64,000 nucleotides of DNA, taken from assembly GCF_050948215.1 (NCBI RefSeq), contig NC_135151.1, positions 19,528,720 to 19,592,719 on the forward strand, given 5' to 3'. This stretch comes from Halictus rubicundus (taxonomy: Eukaryota > Arthropoda > Insecta > Hymenoptera > Halictidae). The position numbers and the translations under genes are program-made. The notes beneath the pieces are model-generated. The model made no database searches and had not been told where the DNA came from. It saw only the letters and a program-made list of their open reading frames with translations. Positions 32,874 through 44,983 of the stretch are shown one piece after another (the first letter of the stretch is position 1; every line of letters begins with the position of its first letter).

Positions 32874-34180
32874 CGGCGCTGCGACGACTTTGACAGTACA
32901 ACGATATCGTGGTTCGCGATTCATTTGCGATGGATGCCGGAGGAGTCGATCGATCGTACAAACGAACGAAAGGAGACCGGTTAAACTTGGAACCGAATTT
33001 GCATCAGCCGATGGACCCGTTCGCCGACTACTATCTCCGAGTCATTGACCGACCTTCCGGGACGCTCGCTCCCCCTCGGATACAGTTTGGTAAAAGTCTC
33101 GGCGAGTGAATCCGTTACCGAGACCTCTCGGCCTCTATCTTTCTCGGCCGGTCTATCGCCTCGCCTCTCTTTTCGCGCCATTTCCCTCTCGACGATGAAT
33201 CTTTCATCGTCACACACTTTTGGATCGACCCTCGTCGTCGTCGTCGTCGACGTCGACGTCGACGGTGGCAGCGGCCTCTGGAGTTAGCCAGCTTCTCCCG
33301 GCCACCGTAAAAACAGCAAGAGGGGATGGTTAACGACCTCCGAGCGAGAAATTGTTTCGCTGCCAATATGCTTTAGCCCCGCTTCACCGTCATTCAAGCA
33401 ACTACGTCGCCGAAAGATAATTCGCGCGAATAACGAGTGTCTATTCTGCATGCAGTCACGTTATGGCGCTATTCCAGCCTCCACCTCCCCTCCCCCTACC
33501 GGAGGACTCGCAATTACCCGTTTTAAGGTTAAACGCCGTTCAAATGCCGTAAATAAATTCATCCCTCGGCTTTTTTTCCCCCCACTCTACCGTCCCCCGC
33601 CTATTAATACAGAGGTATTAATTTTTATCAGAGTACCACGGGGACTCGGCTAAGACTCCGACTTTTATAACAGACCGGCTCGCTTATTCATCCAGCCCGG
33701 CACTGGATGAAACGGAAAACGCTTACTAAACCCGCTGAATGCCCGTCCCTCGCGGATCCAGTTAATTTATTCGAGTTCCGAACCGCTTTTCCCCTCGGCA
33801 CCGTCGTCGCAAGAAGATATTATCGGTGTTGTACCGTGATTAATAGTACACGCGCGATATGTTTCTCGCAACCTAACTGGAATTCCTTTCTGGCCTCTAC
33901 CAGCCGTTTCATGGAACGCCGCTGATTCCGTATGAAAAAACAAGGAACACCGTAGAATATTCTGTGGAGCAGCCATTGATCACGATGCTTGAATTATCGA
34001 TCCCGTCTTCACGACAGCCGATCGACGACTTCACGCTAGAGTAGTTAGTAAGAGAGGGAGTAATTAGTTCGCGCGAAATATTTTACGCGCATCACGGTAC
34101 AAATTGCGAGGTTGATTCTAAAAATTGTACGACTAAACGATACGAACAAATACATGTAACCTACGTGCCTAAGAATCTTT
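32874..34180. other. Gene-free CpG-rich stretch
   Basis: A (CGT)n/(CGACGT)n simple repeat at 33231-33264 gives false Val/Asp-rich frames. No recognisable domain in the other frames (32764-33925). Confidence 0.4.
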
Positions 34181-34313
34181 TTGTTTCTTTTTATATCGTT
34201 ACTAACGTTTTCGTTATGCCATAGAATATACTATGTAATACTCTGTACTAAGCATTATGTAATAATAAAACTCATAAGAGATTTCCTAATAAAAAGAAAA
34301 AAAAAAAATAAAC
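34181..34313 (+). repeat. Possible LINE 3' tail
   Basis: Ends CTCATAAGAGATTTCCTAA followed by an A-rich run of about 25 bases, like the segment ending at 10552. No coding part is visible. Confidence 0.3.
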
Positions 34314-34366
34314 GATATGAATGCGCTTGTTAAAACTTACGATTTCTACCGCGATATACAGTGTGT

Positions 34367-34747
34367 CCCACGAGTTCTGTCCACTCGAATATCTTGGTTA
34401 TCTCAAACAATACGAGAAAATGTTACTTACAGAAGTTGTAGAGTTTAAGAGACTACGTGATAAATGATATTTTTGCAAGCGGAGGCCTAGAGGAGATATA
34501 GAGGTCACCTTTGTTTTTTTAAATGGAATGTCCGATTTGATGTCGAATACGCCAATCTATCGAAATCGATCATAAAAAATTGAACATTCCATTTAGAAAA
34601 ACAAAGGCGACCTCTCTATATCTTCTCTGCGCCTCCACTTGCAAGAATATCATTTATCATCTAGTTTCTTAAACCCTATAACTTCTGTAAGTAACATTTT
34701 CTCGTATTGTTTGAAATAAGTAGGCAGAGCTCGTGGGACACACTGTA
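34367..34747. mobile_element. Fold-back element, 381 bp
   Basis: Starts TACAGTGTGTCCCACGAG and ends CTCGTGGGACACACTGTA. Arms of about 170 bp pair with few mismatches, including ATACGAGAAAATGTTACTTA and TGATAAATGATATT. The loop is about 40 bp. TA-bounded. Confidence 0.85.
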
Positions 34748-35408
34748 CAGGGTGTCAAAAAATTACATGTCACGGCCACCATAGCGTGATTCTACACCTA
34801 CGGTTTGGTGGAAATTGACAGAAAAAACTCCCCGCAAAATTGACCTTGACCTTGAGAATCAAGGTCAAAAAACAACAATTTTTTTTTGTTTTAATCGTGT
34901 TCTACTGGTCATAACGATCAACTTTGTGAAGGAAACCATCGGTCGCATCTCAACCGTTCTCTTAAAAAATGATGTTGCATTTCTTATAATTTTTGCAGCT
35001 TCTTTCTTTCATTCTGTAGTTAGAGAAATAGGAGTCTCATGATTATGATAATTTCATACCCAACGAGATAGCTTATACTGATGGCACCCGCTGTATGATA
35101 GTGCGCTATTTACTTATATATTGGCGCTGGATGTAAAAAATTTATAAGAAAAAAACAAAAATTATAAGAAATGCAACATCATTTTTAAAGAGAACTGTTG
35201 AGATGCGACCCATGGTCTCTTTCACAAAGTTGATCCTTATGACCAGTAGAACACGATTAATAAAAAAAAAGATATTTTTGTTTCTTTCACCTTGATTTTC
35301 AAGGTCAAGGTCAATTTTGCGGGGCGTTTTTCATGTCAATTTCCACCAAATCGTAGGTGTAGAATCACGCTATGGTGGCCGTGACATATAATTTTTTGAC
35401 ACCCTGTA
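34746..35408. mobile_element. Fold-back element, 663 bp, abutting the previous one
   Basis: Starts TACAGGGTGTCAAAAAATTA and ends TTTTTTGACACCCTGTA. Arms of about 240 bp pair (34746-34990 with 35160-35408), carrying GGCCACCATAGCGTGATTCT near each end and overlapping TGACCTTGA sites. It shares its left TA with the preceding element. The 75-codon frame at 34815 lies in the left arm and is an artefact. Confidence 0.85.
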
Positions 35409-36836
35409 CGTAGAAAAATTTATGGAATAATTCCTCGCAACGGTTCAAGCAGAACAGTGTTCGTATTGGTAGGTCATGATCTCTGATAACAAATTCTCGA
35501 ATAATTTCACGAGACTCTCCGGGAAACGCGGCATGATAAATAGTGGAAACTTAATTGCACGTGTTATGCAGACGTCGAAGAACGTTTGTTCGCGGCTGTT
35601 TGACGCAGTGTGTTCCGAGGCAGCGATGTAGATTGCCGCTCGTGGCCATACGTTCTAGATCGCTCTAAATACGTATGCGATACGCGGTATCCTTTTTGAG
35701 AAAAAGGAGTTTGACGGATAAGCGACGCGGCTAACGAGACCGAGCGAACGTCTGTCTTTTCCGCGGACGACGTTTCGATTATATCTCCGTTCAAACTTAA
35801 TTTACCGGGGGGAGGGGGGGGGGGAGGGGGAGATAAATAGAAAGCGGGATAAGATTTTGTTCGAGGTTCTCGATTTAGTTCGGACGCGAGTAGGCAAACA
35901 AGGTGCGCGCCTGGAACGCGCGACCGAGCGTACCGTATAATTAACGGGAGGCGATCAACAGCATCGAAATTCGGTAGTCACCGGGACACAGCGGCTACTA
36001 ATTCTTAACCCGTTTCAAGCGGTTTTCGCAATTAACAGGTAACTACGTTATAGGGCTGAACGGACAAGCTGGCCACCTTTTGACGCCTCTACGCCGACGA
36101 AAACTCGTTCGCCGACCGCACGACACGCCGTTAATTGGGCCCGGCAACGCCTGCAGCCCCGCTACAACCAGACAGCGGCAGCCGCGTGCACATTCTGCGG
36201 CCGTCTTTTGCATAAACAATGATCGCAGCCTGGGGAAATCTTCCCCCGTGTTAATAAACGAACACGCTATAAATTCCTAGCCGCCGTTCCGTGGCTCGTT
36301 AAAAATTCCGCGTAACTACGTCTCCACGACCGTGTCTCGATGATCGCCCGGTATTAAAAGCTCCGGCCCCCGTTGACACTTAAAGCTCCTAGGCACCCGC
36401 GCCACGTGGAATACCCGCCTCGCCGTGATGAGAACAGATTTGAATTATTGATACGCCGCATCCGGGGTCCTCCATTATCGAGTGCTGCAGAACCGTGTAC
36501 ATTACCAGACAGGAAACGTTCCCGTTATATGTTCGCGCTAATTTCCGGCGGGGATAAGAATTAACTGCGATTTTCATTTCGGATCACCACTTTGGGATCG
36601 TTGCCGTTACGTGGTTTGTAATTTCAGAATTTTCCAGTGCCCCCGGAGCGCTGCTATTTTTATAGGGCATCCCGTTTCCATTAATAAATCCGATCAGTCT
36701 CGAAAAGTCAATTAAAAGGCGCCAATCGGGGATTCAGAAATAGCATAACGCCGTGGGGTGGTTATTGGACACAGATTCAATAAGTTTACCGTTCATTCGT
36801 TCATGACAGTAACAGCTTCGGCGTAGGAAAGAATGT
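35409..36836. other. Gene-free stretch with G-run
   Basis: A G-rich tract lies at 35807-35831. CpG-rich DNA with AATTA cores follows. No gene recognised. Confidence 0.4.
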
Positions 36837-37236
36837 TTAACACCAGGTTGATGGGACCCGTCAAAATGACGGATTCTATTATTTTCAGTTTACGAATATT
36901 GAGATTGTAAAGAGTGTTAACACTGGGTTTACGGAGCACTAAAAGTGACTATTTTTCATTACGTTATAAAATAAACAAGAACGTGCTGCCCAAATTTTTA
37001 GCCATTTTTGTTTTAATAACATACCCAAAGAAATAAATTTGTTGAATAATTTCTCATGGATGTATCTTTAGAGTCTTAACAGTTGTAAATTAAAAATATC
37101 AGAACCCGTCATTTTGACGGGTCCCGTAAACCTAGTGTTAAGAAAATGGCTACAAATTTTGATAGATATATTCGCGTTATTTTTATAAAGTAATGCAAAA
37201 TGATCGTTTTTAGTGCTCCGTAAACCTAGCGTTGAA
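36837..37236 (-). mobile_element. Family C MITE (outer) split by another copy
   Basis: A reversed family-C element begins TTAACACCAGGTTGATGGGA at 36837 and ends GTGCTCCGTAAACCTAGCGT then TGAA at 37236. It is split after GAGATTGTAAAGAGTG by a direct-orientation copy at 36917-37141; removing that copy restores a normal-length element of about 180-225 bp. Confidence 0.8.
36917..37141 (+). mobile_element. Family C MITE (inner), intact
   Basis: TTAA on both sides; ends CACTGGGTTTACGGAGCACT and GGTCCCGTAAACCTAGTG. Carries the hairpin CCCGTCATTTTGACGGG at 37105-37121. Better preserved than its host copy. Confidence 0.85.
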
Positions 37237-37959
37237 TCTCTTTATTCCTAGAGAAATAGAACTTGGAGGGCATAAAATTATTTTCTGAACACGCTAATTT
37301 AGTCCGTTCCGATTTCCATTTGCTGTTTCAAAACAATTACAGAATCGAACAAAACCTGCGATCCGCGAGATATCGAGACGGGATCGCTCGACTAAATTAG
37401 TCATTGCCTGCGGCAACGATTATCACTCGTCAAAGCAGAAACCACCGCGATGTTTTCTGTCATGTCATCGCTCAGCGGGACAATGCGTCACAATCATTGT
37501 CTTCGGCGGAGAATGCCGATCAATTTACCGCCAACACTGACGACAATACCTCATAAAGAGACATTGAAAAGTATATACGTGGTTTAACATACCGGATCAC
37601 GACCAAGACAGAGAATACGTTTAACGGTGTGGAAATGCTTTGTTCTAATTAAAAGTTTATTTTGCGTTCATTCGCCGCCATTGAACATCGTCCGTCGACC
37701 CTGTCGCGCGCGTTAATACTGTGGATCGTAAAAACTCAATACGATAAATAAAATCGCAGTTGAATTCCGACCCCGCGTCGCTCATGGTTTTATTAATTCA
37801 GTTTAATTGGTTTTATCCATTGTGCGTTCGTATAAAGCCGCGCGCACATTTATCAAAATTAATACGCAGACGTGCATGTAGTCACAGGATATTTTAATCT
37901 GCGGATAACTACAAAAATTTCAACATATTTTACACATTTGAAGGTTCCTCGAAGTTGAA
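37237..37959. other. Gene-free stretch
   Basis: I see nothing recognisable; mixed CpG-rich and AT-rich DNA. Confidence 0.35.
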
Positions 37960-38224
37960 TATTTTCCATCGCCGGTCACCTTTCACGACCTTCAATGACC
38001 TTGTGTCGTGGCTCACTGTACGCGTCTTAAAACACTTTATTAGATGGTACGTAGAAAAGTGTATCGTTCCAATTTAAAAAACAAAGTTGACCTTCGTGTG
38101 TCCTCTGCGAGACCACCTACAAGTAACTATTAACAGTTATGCCTTAATTTGTCTGACACGTTTTTTTTTTCTGTCACCAATAGCAACCGAGTTATTCAGG
38201 TTGCTTTAGGTGCCCCACCCTGTA
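37960..38224. mobile_element. Repeat ending in CCACCCTGTA
   Basis: Right end GCCCCACCCTGTA matches the TACAGGGTG group. Inside are AAAAAACAAAGTTGACCTTC, as at 3206-3219, and GACCTTCAATGACCTTG. Left end unclear. Confidence 0.5.
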
Positions 38225-38262
38225 TATAACAAGAATAAATAGGTGAAATTTTAAACAGTAAA

Positions 38263-38460
38263 ATGACGAAAAGATTTAAAAATCTGTAGACGGACTTATA
38301 TTTAATATTTTTTGAACAGCGAATATTTCCCTAAAGATTATATTAAGAAAAATCGTAAAAATGACGAAGAGATTTTAAAATACGTAGACGGACTTATATT
38401 TAATATTCTTTTAATAGCAAATATTTCCCTAAAGATTATATTGAGAAAAATCGTTAAAAT
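38263..38460 (+). repeat. 98-bp tandem duplication
   Basis: ATGACGAA starts at 38263 and 38361, followed in both by GTAGACGGACTTATATTTAA and ATTTCCCTAAAGATTATATT. A third ATGACG at 38459 marks the end. The 70-codon frame over it is a by-product. Confidence 0.8.
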
Positions 38461-39365
38461 GACGCGACTGTGTTGTTATAAAAGCGAGAGACTAAAAATA
38501 TATCGTGAACTTGTACAATACTGATTTCACCGAAACTGCATACCTATTTCGAACACAGCAATTATCGGATAATTGCAAAAGTTCGAGGTCAATTTTCAGA
38601 GATCTCTTTTTTAAAAAAAGCCACCGAAAATAGAATCTGGCAGCAGGTGAAACGTGGCGGCAGAATTGTAGAAAATGCTAGTGACGAGTTGCATAATCGA
38701 TTAATAGAACAGTTTCTTTCAAAATGTAACCCCCTGTGTCATATTTCGAAATCGGTCAAGAGTCTTTGCAATAATCGTTTGTCACGACCACATCGTAACT
38801 GTTTCATAGAAGAAAATCAATTCCTTAGTCGGTATAAAAATGGCCGGGATAAAAACCGTGGTTTGCCCGTCGTGTTTTTGCGTCGGCTATAAAAAGTTAA
38901 GTATTGCCGCAGAATGGTTAGCCGATTGCGAGTCCGCAAAACCTCATCAAGTGTGTCGCGACCATTGACACGCGATCGTATCCCGTGTCGCTAAAACCGC
39001 CGGTTGTCTCGCGATGCTGAGGCAACGGATCATTCGCCGGCAATCCTAAACGCACCAGTCGGCTCGCCATAGTTGGCTCTGTATTGTAAACGTGTCCGAC
39101 AACGATCCCGATTCCTGCGTATCGTCATTACGTGGTTTCGACTTTTTAAGGCGATACAACCTGCTCCGGATCACTCCCCTCCCCTTCACCGAACCTGTTC
39201 GCGTGAGCATCCGCTTTGGTGCATGATCCCTTCTTTCAATTCATGCGCTATATTTAGACTTTAAACGATTTTAACGTCTCCTCTTGTAATTAGAGCATTT
39301 TATGCGTTTACGGAAGAAATTGGTACGTAAAATATAGAACGGCGAAGAGATCACAAAAATTTTAG
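38461..39365. other. Gene-free stretch
   Basis: Two short frames (81 codons at 38647 and 63 at 39073) have no domain. No element recognised. Confidence 0.35.
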
Positions 39366-39369
39366 AATG

Positions 39370-39451
39370 TCTGTACAGTTTTTAAGACAGTTTTTAAGAA
39401 TTCTGTACAGTTTTTAAGACAGTCTTTAAGAATTCTGTACAGTTTTTAAGT
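39370..39451 (+). repeat. Short tandem repeat, about 30 bp
   Basis: CTGTACAGTTTTTAAG occurs three times with AAGACAGTTTTTAAGAATT-type spacers between. Confidence 0.75.
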
Positions 39452-39516
39452 GGCAGAAGATATTGGCTCTTGCTTTTCACAATCGACAGAGAAAGTTTTT
39501 ATTTTTCACAAAGATC

Positions 39517-39675
39517 GCGGATCTTTATGCAAAATAACATTTTTATACATCAATTGCAATCTATAGGAGCTAAGTATTTTGCTCATTAATAATTTTTATA
39601 TTGTTGAAATCCTTTAATCCTTTTACTGTTTCGAATTACACCCACTCATTTTTGTCATAAATGTCTGCTGTAAAT
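39517..39675. repeat. Decayed copy of the CTGCGGAT element
   Basis: GCGGATCTTTATGCAAAATAA and CACTCATTTTTGTCATAAAT align in order with 18040-18215. Terminal repeats are eroded. Confidence 0.4.
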
Positions 39676-39735
39676 TTAAAACTGAATTCAATGTACACAT
39701 AGGAACATTATTTTTCATTCTCTAGCTTTTTCATC

Positions 39736-39918
39736 CACTACAACCACCGAACCAGTCAAAATAACTGGTTCCGAATTTTTTCTTTCACAATTACTAAAAT
39801 TGTAAAAATTGTTTCTATCAGAAATTTTTATCTTATCACTCGGTCTTGTCATTTAGTTGGCACTATTCCAAAGCAATGTACATCAGTCGTATTTATTACT
39901 CGCCAGTTCTAGTGTTAA
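39736..39918. mobile_element. TTAA-type MITE, family E
   Basis: Left end CACTACAACCACCGAACCAG resembles 47791-47810; right end GCCAGTTCTAGTGTTAA has TTAA at 39915. Carries AACCAGTCAAAATAACTGGTT-type hairpin (7-bp arms) at 39750-39770. Confidence 0.5.
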
Positions 39919-39941
39919 CGTCTACAGGCACGTTCTCGCTA

Positions 39942-40015
39942 TACAGGGTGTCCCGAAAATGTTGTACTTCCTTGAAAGAGGTTTGTCCTTTGCGAAAATG
40001 TGTTCTCCACGACTC
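39942..40015 (+). mobile_element. Left end of the 850-bp-locus fold-back family
   Basis: TACAGGGTGTCCCGAAAATG, CTTCCTTGAA and CCTTTGCGAAAATGTG match the left arm at 850-950 in order. The remainder is missing. Confidence 0.55.
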
Positions 40016-40607
40016 GGTGAAGTTCTCGCGTGTATTGGTTTGCGAGTACGGAAGCAAGAACCGTCGAGTGAGTCAATGGCACGCAAGATTAAGCTATCGC
40101 CCTTCGAGGATATGTCAGGAACGCCGTTCGCGGTACAACGGAGCCCCTTATGTCCTGGTGCAACCTTAGAAATCGCACAATTGACTGTCCTTGCCGGCAG
40201 TTACGCTGCTCGTTTCGGTTAGCTAAGGACTCGGGAGCTAAAGCGTTCGACTGCAACACCGTCGACAGTAACGCGTTTCTCCGCAACTTTGATTAGACAG
40301 GCTGTATAGAGCGGCGGAACATCTACGGAAATTCGAGTCCGAAGCACGTATACAAAGGAGGGGAACCGTCAATAGAGCCGGCACCACTACCGAATGCACG
40401 CATATCATCCAAATGCACTCAATATATTCTGTTGCCATGCAACTGGTACATCCCTTTTGCTGTTCTGCGTGTTAACGGGAGTAAGTTAATTCAGGGGGGG
40501 TGCGACACACTTGTTCGACCTTACAAAAACATCTTCGATCATAGTAACGTCTACAACGGAATTATAAAAATTCCACAATATAGACAGTCTAAAATACAGG
40601 AAACAAA
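40016..40607. other. Gene-free stretch
   Basis: Overlapping frames at 39846-40286 cross the repeat end above and have no domain. Confidence 0.35.
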
Positions 40608-41073
40608 TACTGAAATATTTTCATCATTTTTATGGAGACAACCATTTTATTCGTAGTAGTAAAATATTAGGGGGACCCGTAAGTAATCGATTATTTTGAA
40701 ATCTAAAACAAACTCTGTAGTAAATTCAGATTTTTATTTCTTAATTTATTATATAATTTCAATCATTATCAAGGACAGTTTGCCATCTTTCCAGGGTTAG
40801 GGTTAATTAATCCAGGGTCCGAGAAGCAAAGTATGTCTCAAGGTGCCTCCTTGCATCTGCTACAGTTGTGAAAAAAAAAATTATACTTTTCAGAATATTT
40901 AGAACACAGGCAGCTTCACCGAAAACTGAAGAAAACATGTTTCCTCTTCCGGTACAGAACCAAAGGCAAAACAAATTCTTTGCAAATAATTGATTACTCA
41001 TGGGTACCCCTAATACTAAAATACCTTCATCATTTTTATGGAGGCTTAACCATTCTATTCGTAGCGATAAAAT
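40608..41073 (+). repeat. 60-bp direct repeats flanking a mariner MITE
   Basis: TTCATCATTTTTATGGAG, then ACCATT, then TATTCGTAG occurs at 40620-40667 and 41024-41073. The copies are diverged, so they are not a target duplication; the mariner landed between older repeats or inside a tandem pair. Confidence 0.55.
40670..41010 (-). mobile_element. Internally deleted mariner, 341 bp
   Basis: TA-flanked. The left 150-200 bp and right 150 bp align with the two ends of the mariner at 62218-63394, while the transposase body between about 62416 and 63254 is missing. At 40792-40810 the sequence GGGTTAGGGTTAATTAAT replaces about 33 bp of the long copy. Confidence 0.75.
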
Positions 41074-42039
41074 AGTTTTCCGGAGCGGTAAAGTAAAAAT
41101 ACTGAAATATTGTTCGACTTTGTTGAGTCCTAAGAAACATCAGCCATTCCATACCCGAGTGGTTTCGGACGTTCTATTGCTTCGGCATAGCATAATCACC
41201 GTTAAAATTAAACGAGCCCGTTCCGTCGAGTTTGATTGTGCTAAATCCCGGCAGCGGCGTTTTTAAATAAATCAGCATAGTTCGCCCGGAGCGAATGACA
41301 GTGCCTACGAAACGATGTTAACTCTCCGAGACGACTGCATACTTAACGTTAATGTCGACTGAAAGAAACATAGAGGTGACAGCCACTCGGGCTAACCGGG
41401 CCGGTAGGAGTAGAAGGGGGGCGGGTTGGGGGTTGGGGGAGAGGGGTGAGGGGGCAGCTAATTGGTGGCGGGGCTCGCCTTTCCCGGAGGAGAAGTTCGC
41501 CGTCCCTTGCCTGTAGGCCTACGGTCGTAATCAGGCCTTCATCTTCTTCAAATTCCGCCCCCGTCGTGCGAAACGAACCCTCGGCCAAGAATCGTCCGTG
41601 TCCGCGTTAACGAAGGTCCAATTAAGATCCCTTAAGTTCCCCCGTGACGAAACAGAATAGACGCCCGAACGCGACGAATACATTTAATAATCTCGCCGGG
41701 GAAAATTTACGGGGGTCCCCATGCCCCGAGAATTACGCGATGGAATGCCGGCTACGGTTCCACGTCAAATAAGATCGGCCGGTTTGTGCTCTAATTACTT
41801 GGATCCAGGGGGGGACGGGGACACGGGCGTACGCCAAAGGCTGAATTAGATCCCTGCTAAAACGGTGAATTAACGCCACGTGTCTTTCGCGAGGCGACAA
41901 CCTCGTTCCACGGATTTTCATTCTCTTCCCGCGGTCTTTCAGAATGATAGGAACGAAAGGGTTGAGGGAGGGGGGAAGGGGGACGCGTTTGCAATTTTCC
42001 CTTTCACGGGGCGCCGTCGTCTAGGCGGCACACACTGGA
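41074..42039. other. Gene-free stretch
   Basis: CpG-rich with AATTA cores; no gene seen. G-rich patches at 41417-41455. Confidence 0.4.
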
Positions 42040-42532
42040 CAATTTGGACGAAATCGGATTCAAAATTAAAGAACTTTCGATAGAGATGAGGTAGAGCGAT
42101 GAAATTTTTGTTAAATTAAAGCTGAAACTTTGTAGAATATGGGAAAAAATAGGGAGATTATTACCATCGAATCGTTTCAACGAAAAAATGATTTCATTAG
42201 CTTTTGTCGCAAAAATCTCTGTTTTGCAAAATCCTGAGGTCGTAGACAAATTTTGAGACCGGATTTGAAATCAGCGTGGAAAAATCTATGGGAAATGATG
42301 TATAGCATGTTAAAAACAAATTTTTTCCGCGCGTGGTATTGGGAAAACCACAATTTTCTTGAATTTGTGCGCGTTTAACGAATTTTCTCGAGGTTAAAAA
42401 ACGTTCGTGCCACAATCTCTCTATTTTTCCCATATTCGACAAAGTTTCAGCTTTAATTTAAAGAAAATGTCATCGCTCTACCTCATTTCTATCGAAAGTT
42501 CTTTGATTTTGAATCCGATTTCGTCCAAATTG
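42040..42532. mobile_element. Fold-back element with about 125-bp arms
   Basis: CAATTTGGACGAAATCGGAT at 42040 is repeated inverted, ending at 42532. Arms (42040-42167 and 42405-42532) share TCTATCGAAAGTTCTTTGAT-type and ATATGGGAAAAAATAG-type blocks. The 240-bp loop contains CGCGCGTGGTATTGGG. Target duplication is not evident. Confidence 0.75.
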
Positions 42533-44534
42533 CCCGCGGCGCACGTTAAAACATCGCACAGTATGGTATTTGGCTCGAAAAGCCGGAAAAAATTATTTAA
42601 GCGTTCTATATAGGCTCAAAGCCATAATGTAGTAGTCCCTTGAATTCGTCTCAACATCAGCTACAACATTATGAAATCAAAAATATATCTTAACAGTTAA
42701 AAAATTTAATTGATCCTCACTTTTTATAAAAGAAAAATTTTTTCCGAAATTTTATGTATTGAAATTTGTAGACATCTGAATACTGTTAATCTTTCGTTCG
42801 AACCTTTTTTTCCTCAGATTATCGGAAACCCTTGAAAAATCGTGGCGATTGTGGAGTACGTGCACCGCACAGCTGGAAAAAGTATTTTCGCACGTAAATT
42901 ATGTTAAAATGATGTGAATTATTATTTTAATACAAAATATGTAGATCGTGAAATGTTTTAATAAGTAGATATGTATTTTAAGAATATTTTTAAATTATTA
43001 CCATCAATTACGGCGTATAGGCGTACGTAAAACACTTTAGCTATAAAACGTCAATCCGGACGAATCCGGAACCAAACTTTATTAGCTTGGAATCACAAAT
43101 CTCTGCCGAATATAATGCGACCAAAAAGACCATCGGGACTCACTCAGAACCATAATAAAATCGTTAACGAAATCTTGTAATTGTAAAAATAATTTCACAT
43201 ACAAATATCAATAACTTTATAAATAAGTCTAATAAAAAAAACTGAAAACAGTCTGAAAGTGTAGTCCATACTTACCTAAAAGATATCCATAATGCAAAAA
43301 ATTACACAGCTTTTTCCAAGCATGTAAAAATCACTCATAAATGCACGATATGTTATAGCACGATTGACTCTTGACTTTCGATTAAGTTTAGAGATTCATA
43401 AACTTACAAATGAATAAAAAGAAATTTAGTACATTGTTCTCCACGCGTTCAACAACTTCGAGCAATAAAAAAAAATTACCGTTTACGTGAAATTTTTGAA
43501 ATTGACTTTCTCCCGGCTATTCGGGCGAAATACTTCACTGTGCGTCGCGTTACATGCCGCCGGTTCCCAATGGTTAAAATATGCTCGGAGGTTATCGGTC
43601 TTGGCACGGGCCCGCGTCCGGGGAAAAACCGCCCTGCTCGTCTGTAGCCCACATTTCTGATTAGCCCGACGCAACCGGCTCCGTTATTAGCGGTGTCCCG
43701 GGGGATCACGGGATTCCGGGCGTGTCGTCTGCGAACGACATTCGTCCGTAGTTATCGGGACAGCCGATATCAGGCGAAACATTTAACGTATCCGGAGTCC
43801 TCTCGAGACACAACGTAGCCGGAATAAAGAAGCGACAGGGTTACGCAGCAAGGATCGTGCCCTGAACCGGTAAACAGAAAGGATCTAAAAGACTTGGGAG
43901 AGTGCGAGCACGCCGCGGCGCGAGGCGTCACGTTCACGCCAGGACACGTCGCAATTTTCCTCTTCGAAAAAGGACGCCGCCGCCGGACGAAGGAAAGGGG
44001 GTCGGTAGCCACCCCGGCGATTGTTAGAACGTCACGTTCCGTGGAACGACCCTCTAACGGCCGGGGCCGTATCCTTTGAGCCTGAGAGCGCACGCGCCTC
44101 CTGGCCGCCGTCGCCATCGGCCGGCTAATGTTTTCTTTTCTAATGACCGCCTTTGAACACGACGCCCTACCCGGAAAAGTAAATAACACCGAGAAACGAG
44201 TCTTCGGCTCGTTAATTCGCCGCGCGTAGAACAGAGAATCGGAGAGTAGCTTGGATAGATCGATCGATCGGTGCTCGGTTTCAGTCAGCTACCCTCCGGG
44301 ACAAGGGCATACGACAGCCCCCTACGTTCCTTTGTCTTTGTATACGATGGCGGAAGAAAATCTACATCGTAGACTATCAATCGCATTGTACACGTTGCTG
44401 GAAATATCTGTAACGCTGTGGTATATCCGTTTCTAAGAAATGTGAAGAAAGACAATAAAGATTGCGGTCGATAGGTAAATCTGCACGGGAAATGTTTATA
44501 TTACACGTCACAAGAACTTTTTAATGCATACTGT
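42533..44534. other. Gene-free stretch
   Basis: AT-rich to 43470 with nothing recognised, then CpG-rich. A 139-codon antisense frame at 43770-44189 lies in stop-poor CpG-rich DNA and has no domain. Confidence 0.35.
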
Positions 44535-44713
44535 TTAACCGTTAACGGACCAATGCCGCGTACTTGGCGGCAAAGATAAAAAATAAAATATGAATATTTT
44601 TCTTTCTATACTTGATATAAAAATGTTGAGTGCACAGTTTCTCTTCGTATGAAAAATAGCTTGGGCCTGGTTGGGAATTAATCATGAAATACTTCCGGAT
44701 CGTTAAGGGTTAA
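44535..44713. mobile_element. TTAA-type MITE abutting family A copy
   Basis: Left TTAACCGTTAACGGACC; right end inverted reads TTAACCCTTAACGATCC. It shares its right TTAA with the next element. Confidence 0.55.
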
Positions 44714-44958
44714 CCCTTAGCACTCGAATGGCGACTGTAAGGCGCCACTAAAAATGATTGTATCTTTATTGAAAATATTTTTTACATTATTAAATTTGTT
44801 TGGATTTAATAAATTGCTAAACATTTCAGTGTTGTACTAGTCAATTGCAGCATTTTTGTATGTATAACATGAAAAAAATGTATATAGAAGGGAAATATTC
44901 TAGGCCGAGAGAAATGTTTCGTTTTGGAGTTAAAACAGCTTCGGGTGCAAAGGGTTAA
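44710..44958 (+). mobile_element. TTAA-flanked MITE, family A
   Basis: Ends CCCTTAGCACTCG and CGGGTGCAAAGGG; TTAA on both sides. Closest to the copies at 4021 and 47327. Confidence 0.8.
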
Positions 44959-44983
44959 TAGTTCGATTTGTTCAGTGTATAAA

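Noticed and set aside
34815..35042. 75-codon frame as a small protein
   Set aside because: Lies wholly in the left arm and loop of a fold-back element; its complement recurs in the right arm.
40792..40810. Telomeric repeat
   Set aside because: Only about two GGGTTA units, within a mariner deletion junction; better explained as filler DNA.
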